From Paenibacillus profundus (GTDB taxonomy: Bacteria; Bacillota; Bacilli; Paenibacillales; Paenibacillaceae), in contig NZ_JAJNBZ010000012.1 in assembly GCF_021369635.1 (NCBI RefSeq), forward strand, positions 62,001 through 126,000: DNA of 64,000 nt, in the 5' to 3' direction. Made by a program: the position numbers and the translations under genes. Below, one piece after another: positions 27,559-35,877 of the stretch. The notes under the pieces are model-generated. The model did not search any database. It had not been told where the DNA came from and saw nothing but the letters and a program-made list of their open reading frames with translations. Position 1 is the first letter of the stretch. Every line of letters begins with the position of its first letter.

Positions 27559-27706
27559 TTAAAAGCCTATAGGGGTGAAATTAGGCGGATTTAGCAATCC
27601 TTTTGCGTTCTCTAGCGCAGCTATGACACATCTTCCCGCACTTTGAGATTCCTTGTCATGGTGCTTCAAGCATTCGTTTCCACATACACCATTAGCAATG
27701 GGGCTC
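27559..27706 (-). other. orphan cysteine-containing reading frame
   Basis: On the minus strand an open frame without a usable start reads ANGVCGNECLKHHDKESQSA, then GRCVIAALENAKGLLNPP and a short end. The CxxxC...HH...C pattern looks like a real protein end rather than chance, possibly a remnant. It abuts the hairpin at 27697. The family is not recognised. Confidence 0.25.
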
Positions 27707-27738
27707 TCCCAACAGAGAACCCAAGGGATAGCCCCATT
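27697..27738. terminator. hairpin terminator after the carbohydrate importer operon
   Basis: AATGGGGCTCTCCC pairs with GGGATAGCCCCATT (one mismatch), just past the stop of the last permease gene. It resembles the hairpin at 26501. Confidence 0.65.
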
Positions 27739-27742
27739 CCAT

Positions 27743-28645
27743 TTACTCCTTGATGGCCCCGATCATGACCCCTTTCACGAAATACTTCTGCAGGAAAGGA
27801 TACAGCAGCAGAATCGGGACGGTGGCGACGATAATGGTCGCGTATTTAATCGTCTCTCCTATAGGCATCTTATCCGCCGCACCAGCTCCGGTGAGCATGC
27901 TGTCCGTACTGTTCGTAATCAGAATTTCGCGCAGCACGAGCTGCAGCGGATACAATTCACGGTCTCGCAAGTATATGAGCGCTCCGAACCAGGAATTCCA
28001 ATGCCCAACACCGTAGAATAGAATCATGACCGCAATAACGGGCAGAGACAACGGCAGAATAATGCGGACAAGCACGGTGAAGTCGTTCGCGCCGTCCAGC
28101 TTGGCCGATTCCTCCAGACTTATCGGAATGCCTTGAAATGCCGTGCGCATTATAATCAAGTTGAACGCACTCACCGCACCCGGAACAATGAGCGCCCATA
28201 GGCTGTCCAGCATGCCTAGACCGGTCACGAGCAAATAGCTTGGAATCAACCCGCCCGAGAAGAACATCGTGAACACGATGAAGAACATAATCGGGTTTTT
28301 CCACATTACATTTTGCCGCGATAACCCATACGCGCCGAGCGCCGTCATGAACACGTTCACGAAGGTGCCGACTACGACGATGAACAAGGTATTCAAATAC
28401 CCGCTCGTAATCATCGGATTCTCGAAGACGAGCCGATAGGCATCCCATGTCAATCCGTGCGGGAACCAGATGAGTCCGCGCTGCTGAACGAGCCATGACG
28501 GATCGCTGAGCGAAGCGAACAGCACGTACACGAACGGATATAACGTGACCAGACAAAGACATATCATGAACAGGATATTGAAAAATTCAAAAATTCGTTC
28601 GCCAATCGACAATTTATTCACCAGCTGGTCCCTCCTCTGTCGCAT
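27743..28645 (-). CDS. carbohydrate ABC transporter permease, LplC/YtcP-like
   Basis: A 300-residue MalG-type permease with six membrane segments. The EAA loop is near residues 190-215 (ISLEESAKLDGANDFTVLVRIILPLS in parts), the contact site for the ATPase. The end VKGVMIGAIKE is characteristic of the LplC/YtcP subgroup. It is the last gene of the importer, 25 bases after the partner permease. No ATPase is in the operon; a shared MsmX-type ATPase is expected. Confidence 0.87.
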   Translation of the reverse strand: MRQRRDQLVNKLSIGERIFEFFNILFMICLCLVTLYPFVYVLFASLSDPSWLVQQRGLIWFPHGLTWDAYRLVFENPMITSGYLNTLFIVVVGTFVNVFMTALGAYGLSRQNVMWKNPIMFFIVFTMFFSGGLIPSYLLVTGLGMLDSLWALIVPGAVSAFNLIIMRTAFQGIPISLEESAKLDGANDFTVLVRIILPLSLPVIAVMILFYGVGHWNSWFGALIYLRDRELYPLQLVLREILITNSTDSMLTGAGAADKMPIGETIKYATIIVATVPILLLYPFLQKYFVKGVMIGAIKE

Positions 28646-28670
28646 TTGTTCATCAACTGCAGCTCCCCCT

Positions 28671-29630
28671 CTACCACAGCTTCGTATCGCTTGCGCGACG
28701 GCTCACCGTGTTTGCCAAAATGAGAAGCGCGAAATTGATGATGGAGTTGAATAGTCCGATGGCCGTACTGTAGCTGTAATTCGACTCCAACAGACCTTTG
28801 CGGTATACGTATGTGCCAATGACATCAGCGGTTTCATACGTCGATGAATTGTACATCAGCAAGATTTTATCTGTGCTGACGGACATGAGGCTGCCCATCT
28901 GCAGAATAAGCAAAATGATAACCGTCGGCATAATGCCCGGAATCGTAATATGGAGCACCTGGCGCCACTTCGACGCGCCGTCCACTTTGGCCGCTTCATA
29001 CAGCGAAGGATCGATGTTCGATATCGCAGCCAAATAAATGATCGTGCCCCAGCCTACCCCCTGCCAGATGCCAGACGTAATATAGATGCTCCGAAACCAT
29101 TCTGGCTCACGCAAGTAGGCGACAGCTTCGACGCCGAACCATCCTAAGATGTTGTTGATAAGCCCGTCTCGTGCCAGAAAATCAACCATCATCCCGACGA
29201 TGACGACAATAGAGATAAAATGTGGAATATAGGTAATCGTCTGTACGGCGCGCTTGAACATGTGATGGCGGATTTCATTCAAGAGCAACGCCAATATAAT
29301 CGGTGCGGGAAACGAGAATACAAGCTCATAAAAACTGAGCAACAGCGTGTTGCGGACGATTCTCCAAAAGAAGTGGCTGTTGAAAAATTCTTCGAAATAT
29401 TTTATGCCTGCCCACGGGCTTTCAAGAAATCCCAAGGCCGGGGAGTAATCTTTGAATGCGATTTGAATCCCGTACATCGGTCCGTAATGAAAGACAGCAT
29501 AGTACACGACAACGGGCAGCAGCATCAAATAAATATACTTGTTCATCTTGGCGTCTCGGATCACGCGCCGAATAAAGCCCGGTTGTGCTTGGGATCCGGT
29601 ATGCGCCGTCGCTTTCTCTGGTACCGGCAT
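28671..29630 (-). CDS. carbohydrate ABC transporter permease, LplB-like
   Basis: A 319-residue MalF-type permease. The start YLMLLPVVVYYAVFHYGPMYG is the signature of LplB-like permeases, and the EAA loop is IDPSLYEAAKVDGASKWRQV near residue 205. It pairs with the LplC-like permease to import an oligosaccharide or a similar solute. A hairpin lies between it and the binding-protein gene. Confidence 0.88.
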   Translation of the reverse strand: MPVPEKATAHTGSQAQPGFIRRVIRDAKMNKYIYLMLLPVVVYYAVFHYGPMYGIQIAFKDYSPALGFLESPWAGIKYFEEFFNSHFFWRIVRNTLLLSFYELVFSFPAPIILALLLNEIRHHMFKRAVQTITYIPHFISIVVIVGMMVDFLARDGLINNILGWFGVEAVAYLREPEWFRSIYITSGIWQGVGWGTIIYLAAISNIDPSLYEAAKVDGASKWRQVLHITIPGIMPTVIILLILQMGSLMSVSTDKILLMYNSSTYETADVIGTYVYRKGLLESNYSYSTAIGLFNSIINFALLILANTVSRRASDTKLW

Positions 29631-29653
29631 GTCGTTCCCTCCTTATGAAGAAG

Positions 29654-29680
29654 ATTCGTGCCGGAATACCCGGCACGAAT
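29654..29680 (-). terminator. intercistronic hairpin between binding protein and permease genes
   Basis: ATTCGTGCCGG and CCGGCACGAAT form an 11-bp perfect stem without a T-run. It probably protects or attenuates the transcript, giving more binding protein than permease. Confidence 0.6.
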
Positions 29681-29689
29681 GCGTGCTCC

Positions 29690-31285
29690 TTATCGCTTAT
29701 TGAATCGATCCAAAGCAGCCTGTTGCACTTTAATCGCATCCTCAATCCCCATCGACTTAATCGTCTCGACGAATTTATCGAAGTTGTCGATCGGTTCTGC
29801 GCCCATGATGAACTTATCGAACATTTCCGCCTTGTACGTATTGATATCTGCCATAATCGAAGCATAGGAGGAGCTTTCTTCCGAGGTCGGTGTCAGCGAC
29901 GGCAGCAGCTTGCTGCGGTCGGCATCCAGCCAGTTCTTCATCGCTTCCTTCTGCTCTGGAAGCTCAATATATTGCTCGATGTAACGTTTGTCCTGCACGA
30001 ACTGACCGGACCAGTTCACGGGCATATATTTGGCCATCGCTTGCGCGACCGGCAGTCCGTCCGGGTTGTTCATAATTTCGTCCGTATATTTCGGATAGCC
30101 GTTCTCCATCTTGTAGCTTTCGCCCTCGACGCCGAAGTTGAACAAGATATGCCCTTCCTCGCCATATTTATAGTCCATCCACTTTACGATTTCCTCCGGA
30201 TTGCTGGCCGAAGCGGAGACAGCTGCCCCGACACCAGCAAAGGGCGAGTCTGCCTGGCCAAGCGCTTTTTGACCCGGAATAGCAGTCGGATAAGGCGCGC
30301 CAACCAGCTTGAAGCTCGGATCCTTCTCCTTCATCAGGTTCATGTAGCGTCCGACACCCGAACCGTTGTATGTTACGAGGGAACCGAGCAGGTTGCCCGT
30401 CATTTTCGCATCCTGCAGCTTGCCATCGGTCGTGGCATAATCTTTGTCCAGCAAGCCCTCCTTATACCAACGGTTTAACATGGTTACATAATCCTTGTAT
30501 TGCGGTTGAATCGGGCCGTACTTGATGACCTCGCCTTCTCTGTAGAAGCCGTCTGTAATGCCATACGCGCCGACAAAGGCTACATTGATATCACGCAGAA
30601 GGAACGGAATCTCATCTTTCTTGCCGTTCCCATTCGGATCTCCGTCGCGGAAAGCGATGAGCATTTTCTCCCATTCCTCAATTGTCGTCGGCACTTGAAG
30701 CCCCAGCTTATCGAGCCAATCTTGACGAATTGTCGGCCCCATGAATGTCAACAGCTCCTGTTCCGGACGCAAGAACGGAAATACATAGATATTGCCTTCG
30801 TCCGTCGTGACGAGCTTCTTCAAATCAGGTCGATCCGCCAACACTTTGCTCAAATTCGGAGCATACTTCTCAATCAGCTCATTCAAGCGGAGAATCCGCT
30901 TCTCTTTAATCGCTTGATCCGGCCCCTTGGCTACCCCGCCCCACGAATACTCAATGACGTCAGGCAGCTTGCCGGAAGCTAGCATCAGATTGAACTGATC
31001 GGCTTCTTGACCAGAAGGCGGATGCTGGAATTCGACTTTCGTTCCTGTCCGCTTCTCCAGTTCTTTGTAGGCTCCCATCTCGCTGAAGCTCTTCATGACG
31101 GTCCCCGCATTTCCCATCGAAGCCCAATACGTCAAGGAAGCGGGGAATTTCACTTCCTCTGCCGGAATATCAGTGGAAGGAGCCGCTTCTGGCGCCTTCT
31201 TCTCACTGCAGGCCGAGAACATGGTTGCGATCATGACGAGAGATACCATGATCAGACTTGCTTGTCGCCAAGAGTGACGTTTCAT
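29690..31285 (-). CDS. extracellular carbohydrate-binding lipoprotein, LplA-like
   Basis: A 531-residue solute-binding lipoprotein. The signal peptide ends at a lipobox with Cys26 (TMFSAC). The mature protein is a large cluster-1 binding protein of the LplA/YtcQ kind, with LMLASGKLPDVIEYSW near residue 120 and QDWLDKLGLQVPTTIEEWEK near residue 200 as conserved blocks. It captures a carbohydrate or related solute for the two downstream permeases. The ligand cannot be read from the sequence. Confidence 0.87.
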   Translation of the reverse strand: MKRHSWRQASLIMVSLVMIATMFSACSEKKAPEAAPSTDIPAEEVKFPASLTYWASMGNAGTVMKSFSEMGAYKELEKRTGTKVEFQHPPSGQEADQFNLMLASGKLPDVIEYSWGGVAKGPDQAIKEKRILRLNELIEKYAPNLSKVLADRPDLKKLVTTDEGNIYVFPFLRPEQELLTFMGPTIRQDWLDKLGLQVPTTIEEWEKMLIAFRDGDPNGNGKKDEIPFLLRDINVAFVGAYGITDGFYREGEVIKYGPIQPQYKDYVTMLNRWYKEGLLDKDYATTDGKLQDAKMTGNLLGSLVTYNGSGVGRYMNLMKEKDPSFKLVGAPYPTAIPGQKALGQADSPFAGVGAAVSASASNPEEIVKWMDYKYGEEGHILFNFGVEGESYKMENGYPKYTDEIMNNPDGLPVAQAMAKYMPVNWSGQFVQDKRYIEQYIELPEQKEAMKNWLDADRSKLLPSLTPTSEESSSYASIMADINTYKAEMFDKFIMGAEPIDNFDKFVETIKSMGIEDAIKVQQAALDRFNKR

Positions 31286-31413
31286 ATCTAATGACCTCCC
31301 ATCGGAATTGGTATGATTCCAACTATAGCGAGCTCCTCGCGAGACAGTAAGTAAACGTTTTCAATCCAAGTTAACCGAATGTATGCATGCTCACTTACCG
31401 TTTTTAAGATCGG

Positions 31414-33765
31414 TTAACCATTCTTCCGATCCGCTTGCTGCTCCAGCATTTCACGATATTTTCCCGGTGTGATTCCCTCGTTCTTCTTGAAGAAGCGCAA
31501 GAAGCCTACATCACTGGCATACCCTACTCTTTGCGCGATTTCGGATATCGTCAGAGTTCTGTCCGCGAGCATTTTTTTGGACTCCTGCATCCGCAGCTCC
31601 GCAATGTATTCCGTTATGTTGCGCCCGCTATACTTTTTGAAGAAGGCCGAAATATATTGCGATGTCATCTCGAACTCGGCTGCCATCGTATTCAGACTCA
31701 GATTGGGATCATGAAAATGCTTGCCGATGTATTCCGCCATCCCCCGGTACAAACGGTCATGATGATCGCTGCGTTCCCTCCGGATGTAATGGCACAGCGT
31801 GCGAAAATGCTGCATAATCTGCTCCTGCATGTCCTCCACTGCTATCGGCCGCGCTGCCAATCGAGCGGGATCGACCGACTCGCCGAACACTTCAAGGTCA
31901 TCCACCTGAATGCCGTTCAATATTTTCATTAATGTCGTTAACAAATCAATGGCCAAGCATCGCACCCGGTCCGGCGTGACATGATCTTGCTGCCAATTCA
32001 TGACGAATATTTGCTGCAGCAGCTTTTCCGCAACATCCGCTTCCCCGCTCTTGACCACATTCATTAATTGAATCTCTGTCTCAATCGGATAATGGTAGAA
32101 CGGCGACTTCACCGAGTGAATGTTCTCGTAGTACATGATCGATTCGGTACCATGAATAATCCAATAATCGAGCGCCATCATCGCTTCGCCATACGCGGTC
32201 CCGATCTGATCCATTCCGCGGTAAATGGGGCTAACGCCAAAGGCCAGCGACAGCTTGAACCGCTCCTGCACCGCCTCTTTCAGCCGGCACAACAGTTCAT
32301 CCCGGATCGAGCAGACGGATTCTGAAGACTCGGCCACATTGAGCAGCACCGCCAGCCGATCACGCTCCATTTCCACAATATAGCCTTGCTCCTGCAGCAG
32401 TTCATGCCCGAGATTCGTAAGCACGAACCGTACCAATCCCCATTCACGCTCCGTGTCGCCTTGGATGAACCGGGAGCAGTCCACAATATGTATGAGAATG
32501 ACACCGTAATAATCGTGAGGCAGCCGAATGTCCATGAAGCTAAGCGTCTCCTTCATGCCATGGGACAGATCGACGTGTCCGCGAATGAGGCGGGACAGGA
32601 AATTGGCCTGCAGCACCGGCGACTGTTCCGCCAACGTTTGCCGCAGCTTGTCCTCCTCATCCATAGAGCGGATGACTGATTTCTTAATCAAATCAAATTC
32701 ATCGCGGTACGTCTCCTCCTCCGAGGATTTACGGTGACTCAACATCTGCACGACATCTCTAATTGGCTGATAATACCGGAATGCCATCACATAGGATGCG
32801 CCAAGCCCTGCAGCAAGACATCCGACGAGGACGAACAGCGCCCATTTTTTAATAACGAGCACGTCCTTCAATACGACCTTTTTCGGAATGACCGATACAT
32901 ATTTCCAACTGTTGCTCCCGTTCACGTCCGACAGTATCATTCGTTCACCGTTGATGTCGATTTCATTGTAACCGTTTGCAAAATGAAGATGCTTCCAGAT
33001 TGCTGCAGCACTATTGTCACGCAGCGTAGACATAAGCACTTCTTGCTTCTCATTGAAGATGACCAGGGAGCCATTGTTCACGCCTTCGATCTGGGTCAAC
33101 ATATTCTTCATCTGCTGTTCTTCAATAAGAACTATCAGTTGTCCTTGGATGTCCGATACATATTCATAAGGAAGGGACTGCACGAAGGTGATCGTATTGG
33201 ATTGCACGTTCCCTTGCTTGACCGGTTCGGATGGCAAATAGGTCTTATGATGAAATCCAGCGAGCAGGCGTTCCCGAACCCAGCTGTAATCTCTTCCTGG
33301 AAACATAGTGATTTGTTGAAAGAATAAGGATGAATCCGTCTTCATGTCTGGAGTGAGAATCATGTCATTTGTTTGAAAGTAAATGAAAAAATGACTGATG
33401 AAGCTGCTTATATTTTTATACTTCTTCAACTCTTTCAACGCTTCAATCACTTTCATTTGCTTCTGCAGACTTTCGCTGCCCGCATTGTTCAAGAGCCACT
33501 TCACCTTCGGGTTGAGCGCCACTTGTGCGGTGAGCTGATCCACTTCCTTCAATCGAGAATCGGTAATCTGATTCAGCTGCTTCAACAGCCCTACGTTCGT
33601 GCGAATCGCATTGTTGATCATGATCTGTTCGATGCGCTGGTAGAAGATGCCTCCAACCGTCACAGGCAGCAGCAAAATGACAAGGTACGATAGTAAAATC
33701 GTAATAAACACGCTTCTTCTCGTCATTCTTCTCTTCCAGATTCGCGCAAGCCAACGAACATTCAT
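31414..33765 (-). CDS. membrane-anchored AraC-type regulator with extracellular sensor
   Basis: A 783-residue one-component regulator. ATG 33765 is chosen because GGGGGAAAAGGA precedes it. A membrane helix near residues 20-40 and a second near residues 295-315 flank an extracellular region that is probably a Cache-type sensor. After a cytoplasmic linker the C-terminal ~100 residues are an AraC double helix-turn-helix (MAAEFEMTSQYISAFFKKYS, then IAQRVGYASDVGFLRFFKK). This type sits beside LplA-type importers throughout Paenibacillus and presumably activates them on sensing the sugar. It is upstream of the binding-protein gene on the same strand. Confidence 0.85.
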   Translation of the reverse strand: MNVRWLARIWKRRMTRRSVFITILLSYLVILLLPVTVGGIFYQRIEQIMINNAIRTNVGLLKQLNQITDSRLKEVDQLTAQVALNPKVKWLLNNAGSESLQKQMKVIEALKELKKYKNISSFISHFFIYFQTNDMILTPDMKTDSSLFFQQITMFPGRDYSWVRERLLAGFHHKTYLPSEPVKQGNVQSNTITFVQSLPYEYVSDIQGQLIVLIEEQQMKNMLTQIEGVNNGSLVIFNEKQEVLMSTLRDNSAAAIWKHLHFANGYNEIDINGERMILSDVNGSNSWKYVSVIPKKVVLKDVLVIKKWALFVLVGCLAAGLGASYVMAFRYYQPIRDVVQMLSHRKSSEEETYRDEFDLIKKSVIRSMDEEDKLRQTLAEQSPVLQANFLSRLIRGHVDLSHGMKETLSFMDIRLPHDYYGVILIHIVDCSRFIQGDTEREWGLVRFVLTNLGHELLQEQGYIVEMERDRLAVLLNVAESSESVCSIRDELLCRLKEAVQERFKLSLAFGVSPIYRGMDQIGTAYGEAMMALDYWIIHGTESIMYYENIHSVKSPFYHYPIETEIQLMNVVKSGEADVAEKLLQQIFVMNWQQDHVTPDRVRCLAIDLLTTLMKILNGIQVDDLEVFGESVDPARLAARPIAVEDMQEQIMQHFRTLCHYIRRERSDHHDRLYRGMAEYIGKHFHDPNLSLNTMAAEFEMTSQYISAFFKKYSGRNITEYIAELRMQESKKMLADRTLTISEIAQRVGYASDVGFLRFFKKNEGITPGKYREMLEQQADRKNG

Positions 33766-33834
33766 TCCTTTTCCCCCTTTGTTCTCTTGGTTCTTTGGAT
33801 ACGGATTTGAAAATAATGACTTATTATAGTCCAT

Positions 33835-34182
33835 CTATTATTACAATGACGGAGGAGTTAATCCTTATAAGCCGACGATCGGGCTGTTGGAAAAGGCGAA
33901 AAGCAAAGGCGTGCGCGTACGCGCATTCGGGAATCAACAGGAGATATTTTGAGGACATTACGGTCGTCTACGGGGCAGCGCAATCCTGATGCAAATCTAT
34001 TTGCATACGAGTCCCTTCATGATGACATAGCTTCACCATTGATCAGAACAGGCAGCAGCATCGATGCTGCTGCCTGAGCTTGGCGTAATGGCCGAGAGAT
34101 CGGCTTCCATAGCTGTTGGAACAAAGCATAGGATGGTTCATTTGCAACCGTCAAAGAGCTGCGACATCCTGATTATCGTCCG
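33835..34182. other. intergenic region with a 28-bp perfect palindrome
   Basis: The palindrome CAGGCAGCAGCATCGATGCT (first 20 bases) spans 34049-34076 and is its own reverse complement over all 28 bases. No T-run follows on either strand. No gene was found in the rest of this gap. Confidence 0.55.
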
Positions 34183-35073
34183 TTATGCCCGTCCAGCCGC
34201 GATATCGCGAACAAGCGGCACGAACCAATCCGTCACGTTACGGAATGCAAATCCGTGCTGCTGCGCTTTCGTCGTGTCCATGAACCAGCTGTCCGCCGTG
34301 CCGAATGGAGACTTATGCCCATCGTCCAACTCGGACGTATCAGAAATCACGTGCGCCTGCTGTCCGACTGCTTCTTCGACGGTAGTGACGATTTCCCGCA
34401 GCGACAGCTCTCCTGTCGAGCATGCGTTCACCGGCCCTTCCACAGCGTTGTCCTTCAGCCAGGCCAGGAATTCCGCCGCTTCGTCAGAGCTGATGAATGA
34501 CAGCTTCGCCTCCAGATAAGGAATGCCGATTGGCTTATCTTGCCGCACATGCTCAACATGAAAATGAAGACGCTTCGTGTAATCATCCGCTCCAAGCACG
34601 ATCGGAAAACGGACCGTACAGACCGGAAACGAGGCTTTCTGCAATAGCACCGCTTCCGCGCAGCGCTTTCCTTCCTTGTAGCTGTGCTCAGATTGTTCCT
34701 CCAACTGGATTGGGTACATATAGGGGTTGAAATCCGATTCACTTCTTCGCTCTGGACCGAACTCGTAGACTGATAAGCTGGACGTCAATATGTATCGTTG
34801 TACCCTGCCGGCGAAGATGGCGCAAGCTTCCTCCGCTTCTTGCGGCGTGAAGCAGATATTGTCGTACACAACATCCCATTCGGCTGATCCGATAGCGGAC
34901 TCGAACGCCACGGAATCGGTGCGGTCCACCGTAATCCGCTTCACCGCATTCCCGAACGAATCCGCAGTCTTCCCTCTTGTTGCTATCGTCACGTCTGCGC
35001 CTTGCCGCAGCAACGCCTCTACCAGCTTTTTACCGAAAAAGCGAGTTCCCCCTAAAACTAACACTTTGTTCAT
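34183..35073 (-). CDS. NAD-dependent epimerase/dehydratase-family protein
   Basis: A 296-residue extended-SDR protein. ATG 35073 follows GAAGGAGG at eight bases; the upstream frame is not coding. The NAD(P)-binding motif is VLGGTRFFGKKL at residues ~5-16, the variant found in nucleoside-diphosphate-sugar epimerase-like and RNA-binding CSP41-like proteins. The catalytic tyrosine position is less clear: YKEGKRCAE near residue 155 fits YxxxK. Substrate unknown. It stands alone. Confidence 0.8.
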   Translation of the reverse strand: MNKVLVLGGTRFFGKKLVEALLRQGADVTIATRGKTADSFGNAVKRITVDRTDSVAFESAIGSAEWDVVYDNICFTPQEAEEACAIFAGRVQRYILTSSLSVYEFGPERRSESDFNPYMYPIQLEEQSEHSYKEGKRCAEAVLLQKASFPVCTVRFPIVLGADDYTKRLHFHVEHVRQDKPIGIPYLEAKLSFISSDEAAEFLAWLKDNAVEGPVNACSTGELSLREIVTTVEEAVGQQAHVISDTSELDDGHKSPFGTADSWFMDTTKAQQHGFAFRNVTDWFVPLVRDIAAGRA

Positions 35074-35579
35074 GAAAATCTGCCTCCTTCGTTCTTTTGA
35101 TTGATTCGTTCTTTCCACATTATAAAGCACCGGAACCTTCGGCACAGCTAGCAAGTTCAAGCTTCCCCCGCCCATGTATTGACGACTCCATATATGCAGA
35201 CATGATACTGGATGAATCGGCTTCGGACAGGGCGTGTCTTCTGCCACATTAATTGTCCGGCATCTCTTCATGTTGTAGTATTATAAGGTATTCCATCATA
35301 ATGTTCATCTGCTATATACGCTAGCTGAAACCGCATCGATGTATTGTTTTCCAAAGTCATAACAGCCAGCATGTCCAGCCTATAACGATACGTTGCCAAG
35401 ACTTCTCTCCATTCTCCCTCTCGTTCAGAAGGGGTATCCATAGGATGAAGTTAACTTTGATATACATGTCTACAGTAATCTTGCTCCTCAGACAATGCGG
35501 CAGCATTACCGTTCGATCACACGTCTTGCGCCTGAGACAGGCGGGAATCGTTGGTATTGACCTGACCCAAGGGGAGAAT
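35074..35579. other. intergenic region upstream of the large methyltransferase
   Basis: About 500 bases with no supported gene, promoter or terminator before repeat copy B. Confidence 0.4.
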
Positions 35580-35755
35580 GATTGGAACGCGTTCAACTAA
35601 TTTAGACTGTGTTTCATCCAATGGATTTGGCAATTAGCCAGCGATTGCTGAGCAATAAGCAAGAAAGCATTGGAGCGCAAGGGATAATTCCAATGAAGCA
35701 TCGCATTAAGAGGATTATATGCTGTTTTAGCTGCACAAAATCCAATCGGATGAGT
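35580..35755 (-). repeat. dispersed intergenic repeat, copy B
   Basis: The minus strand reads CCGATTGGATTTTGTGCAGC, then TTCATTGGAATT, CCATTGGATGAAACACAGTC and a final GTTCCAATC. It is the most diverged and shortest of the four copies, but its blocks are in the same order and spacing. Confidence 0.65.
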
Positions 35756-35877
35756 ATCATCCAGATTTTAAGTCAAATTATATCGCTAAGAATCCCCCTC
35801 ATGTTAGTTAGCTTGCGCCTTGGGGTGTGGGTGCTTCAAAATATTGAATATGTTAATGTCGATTCTATAGAAAAAAG

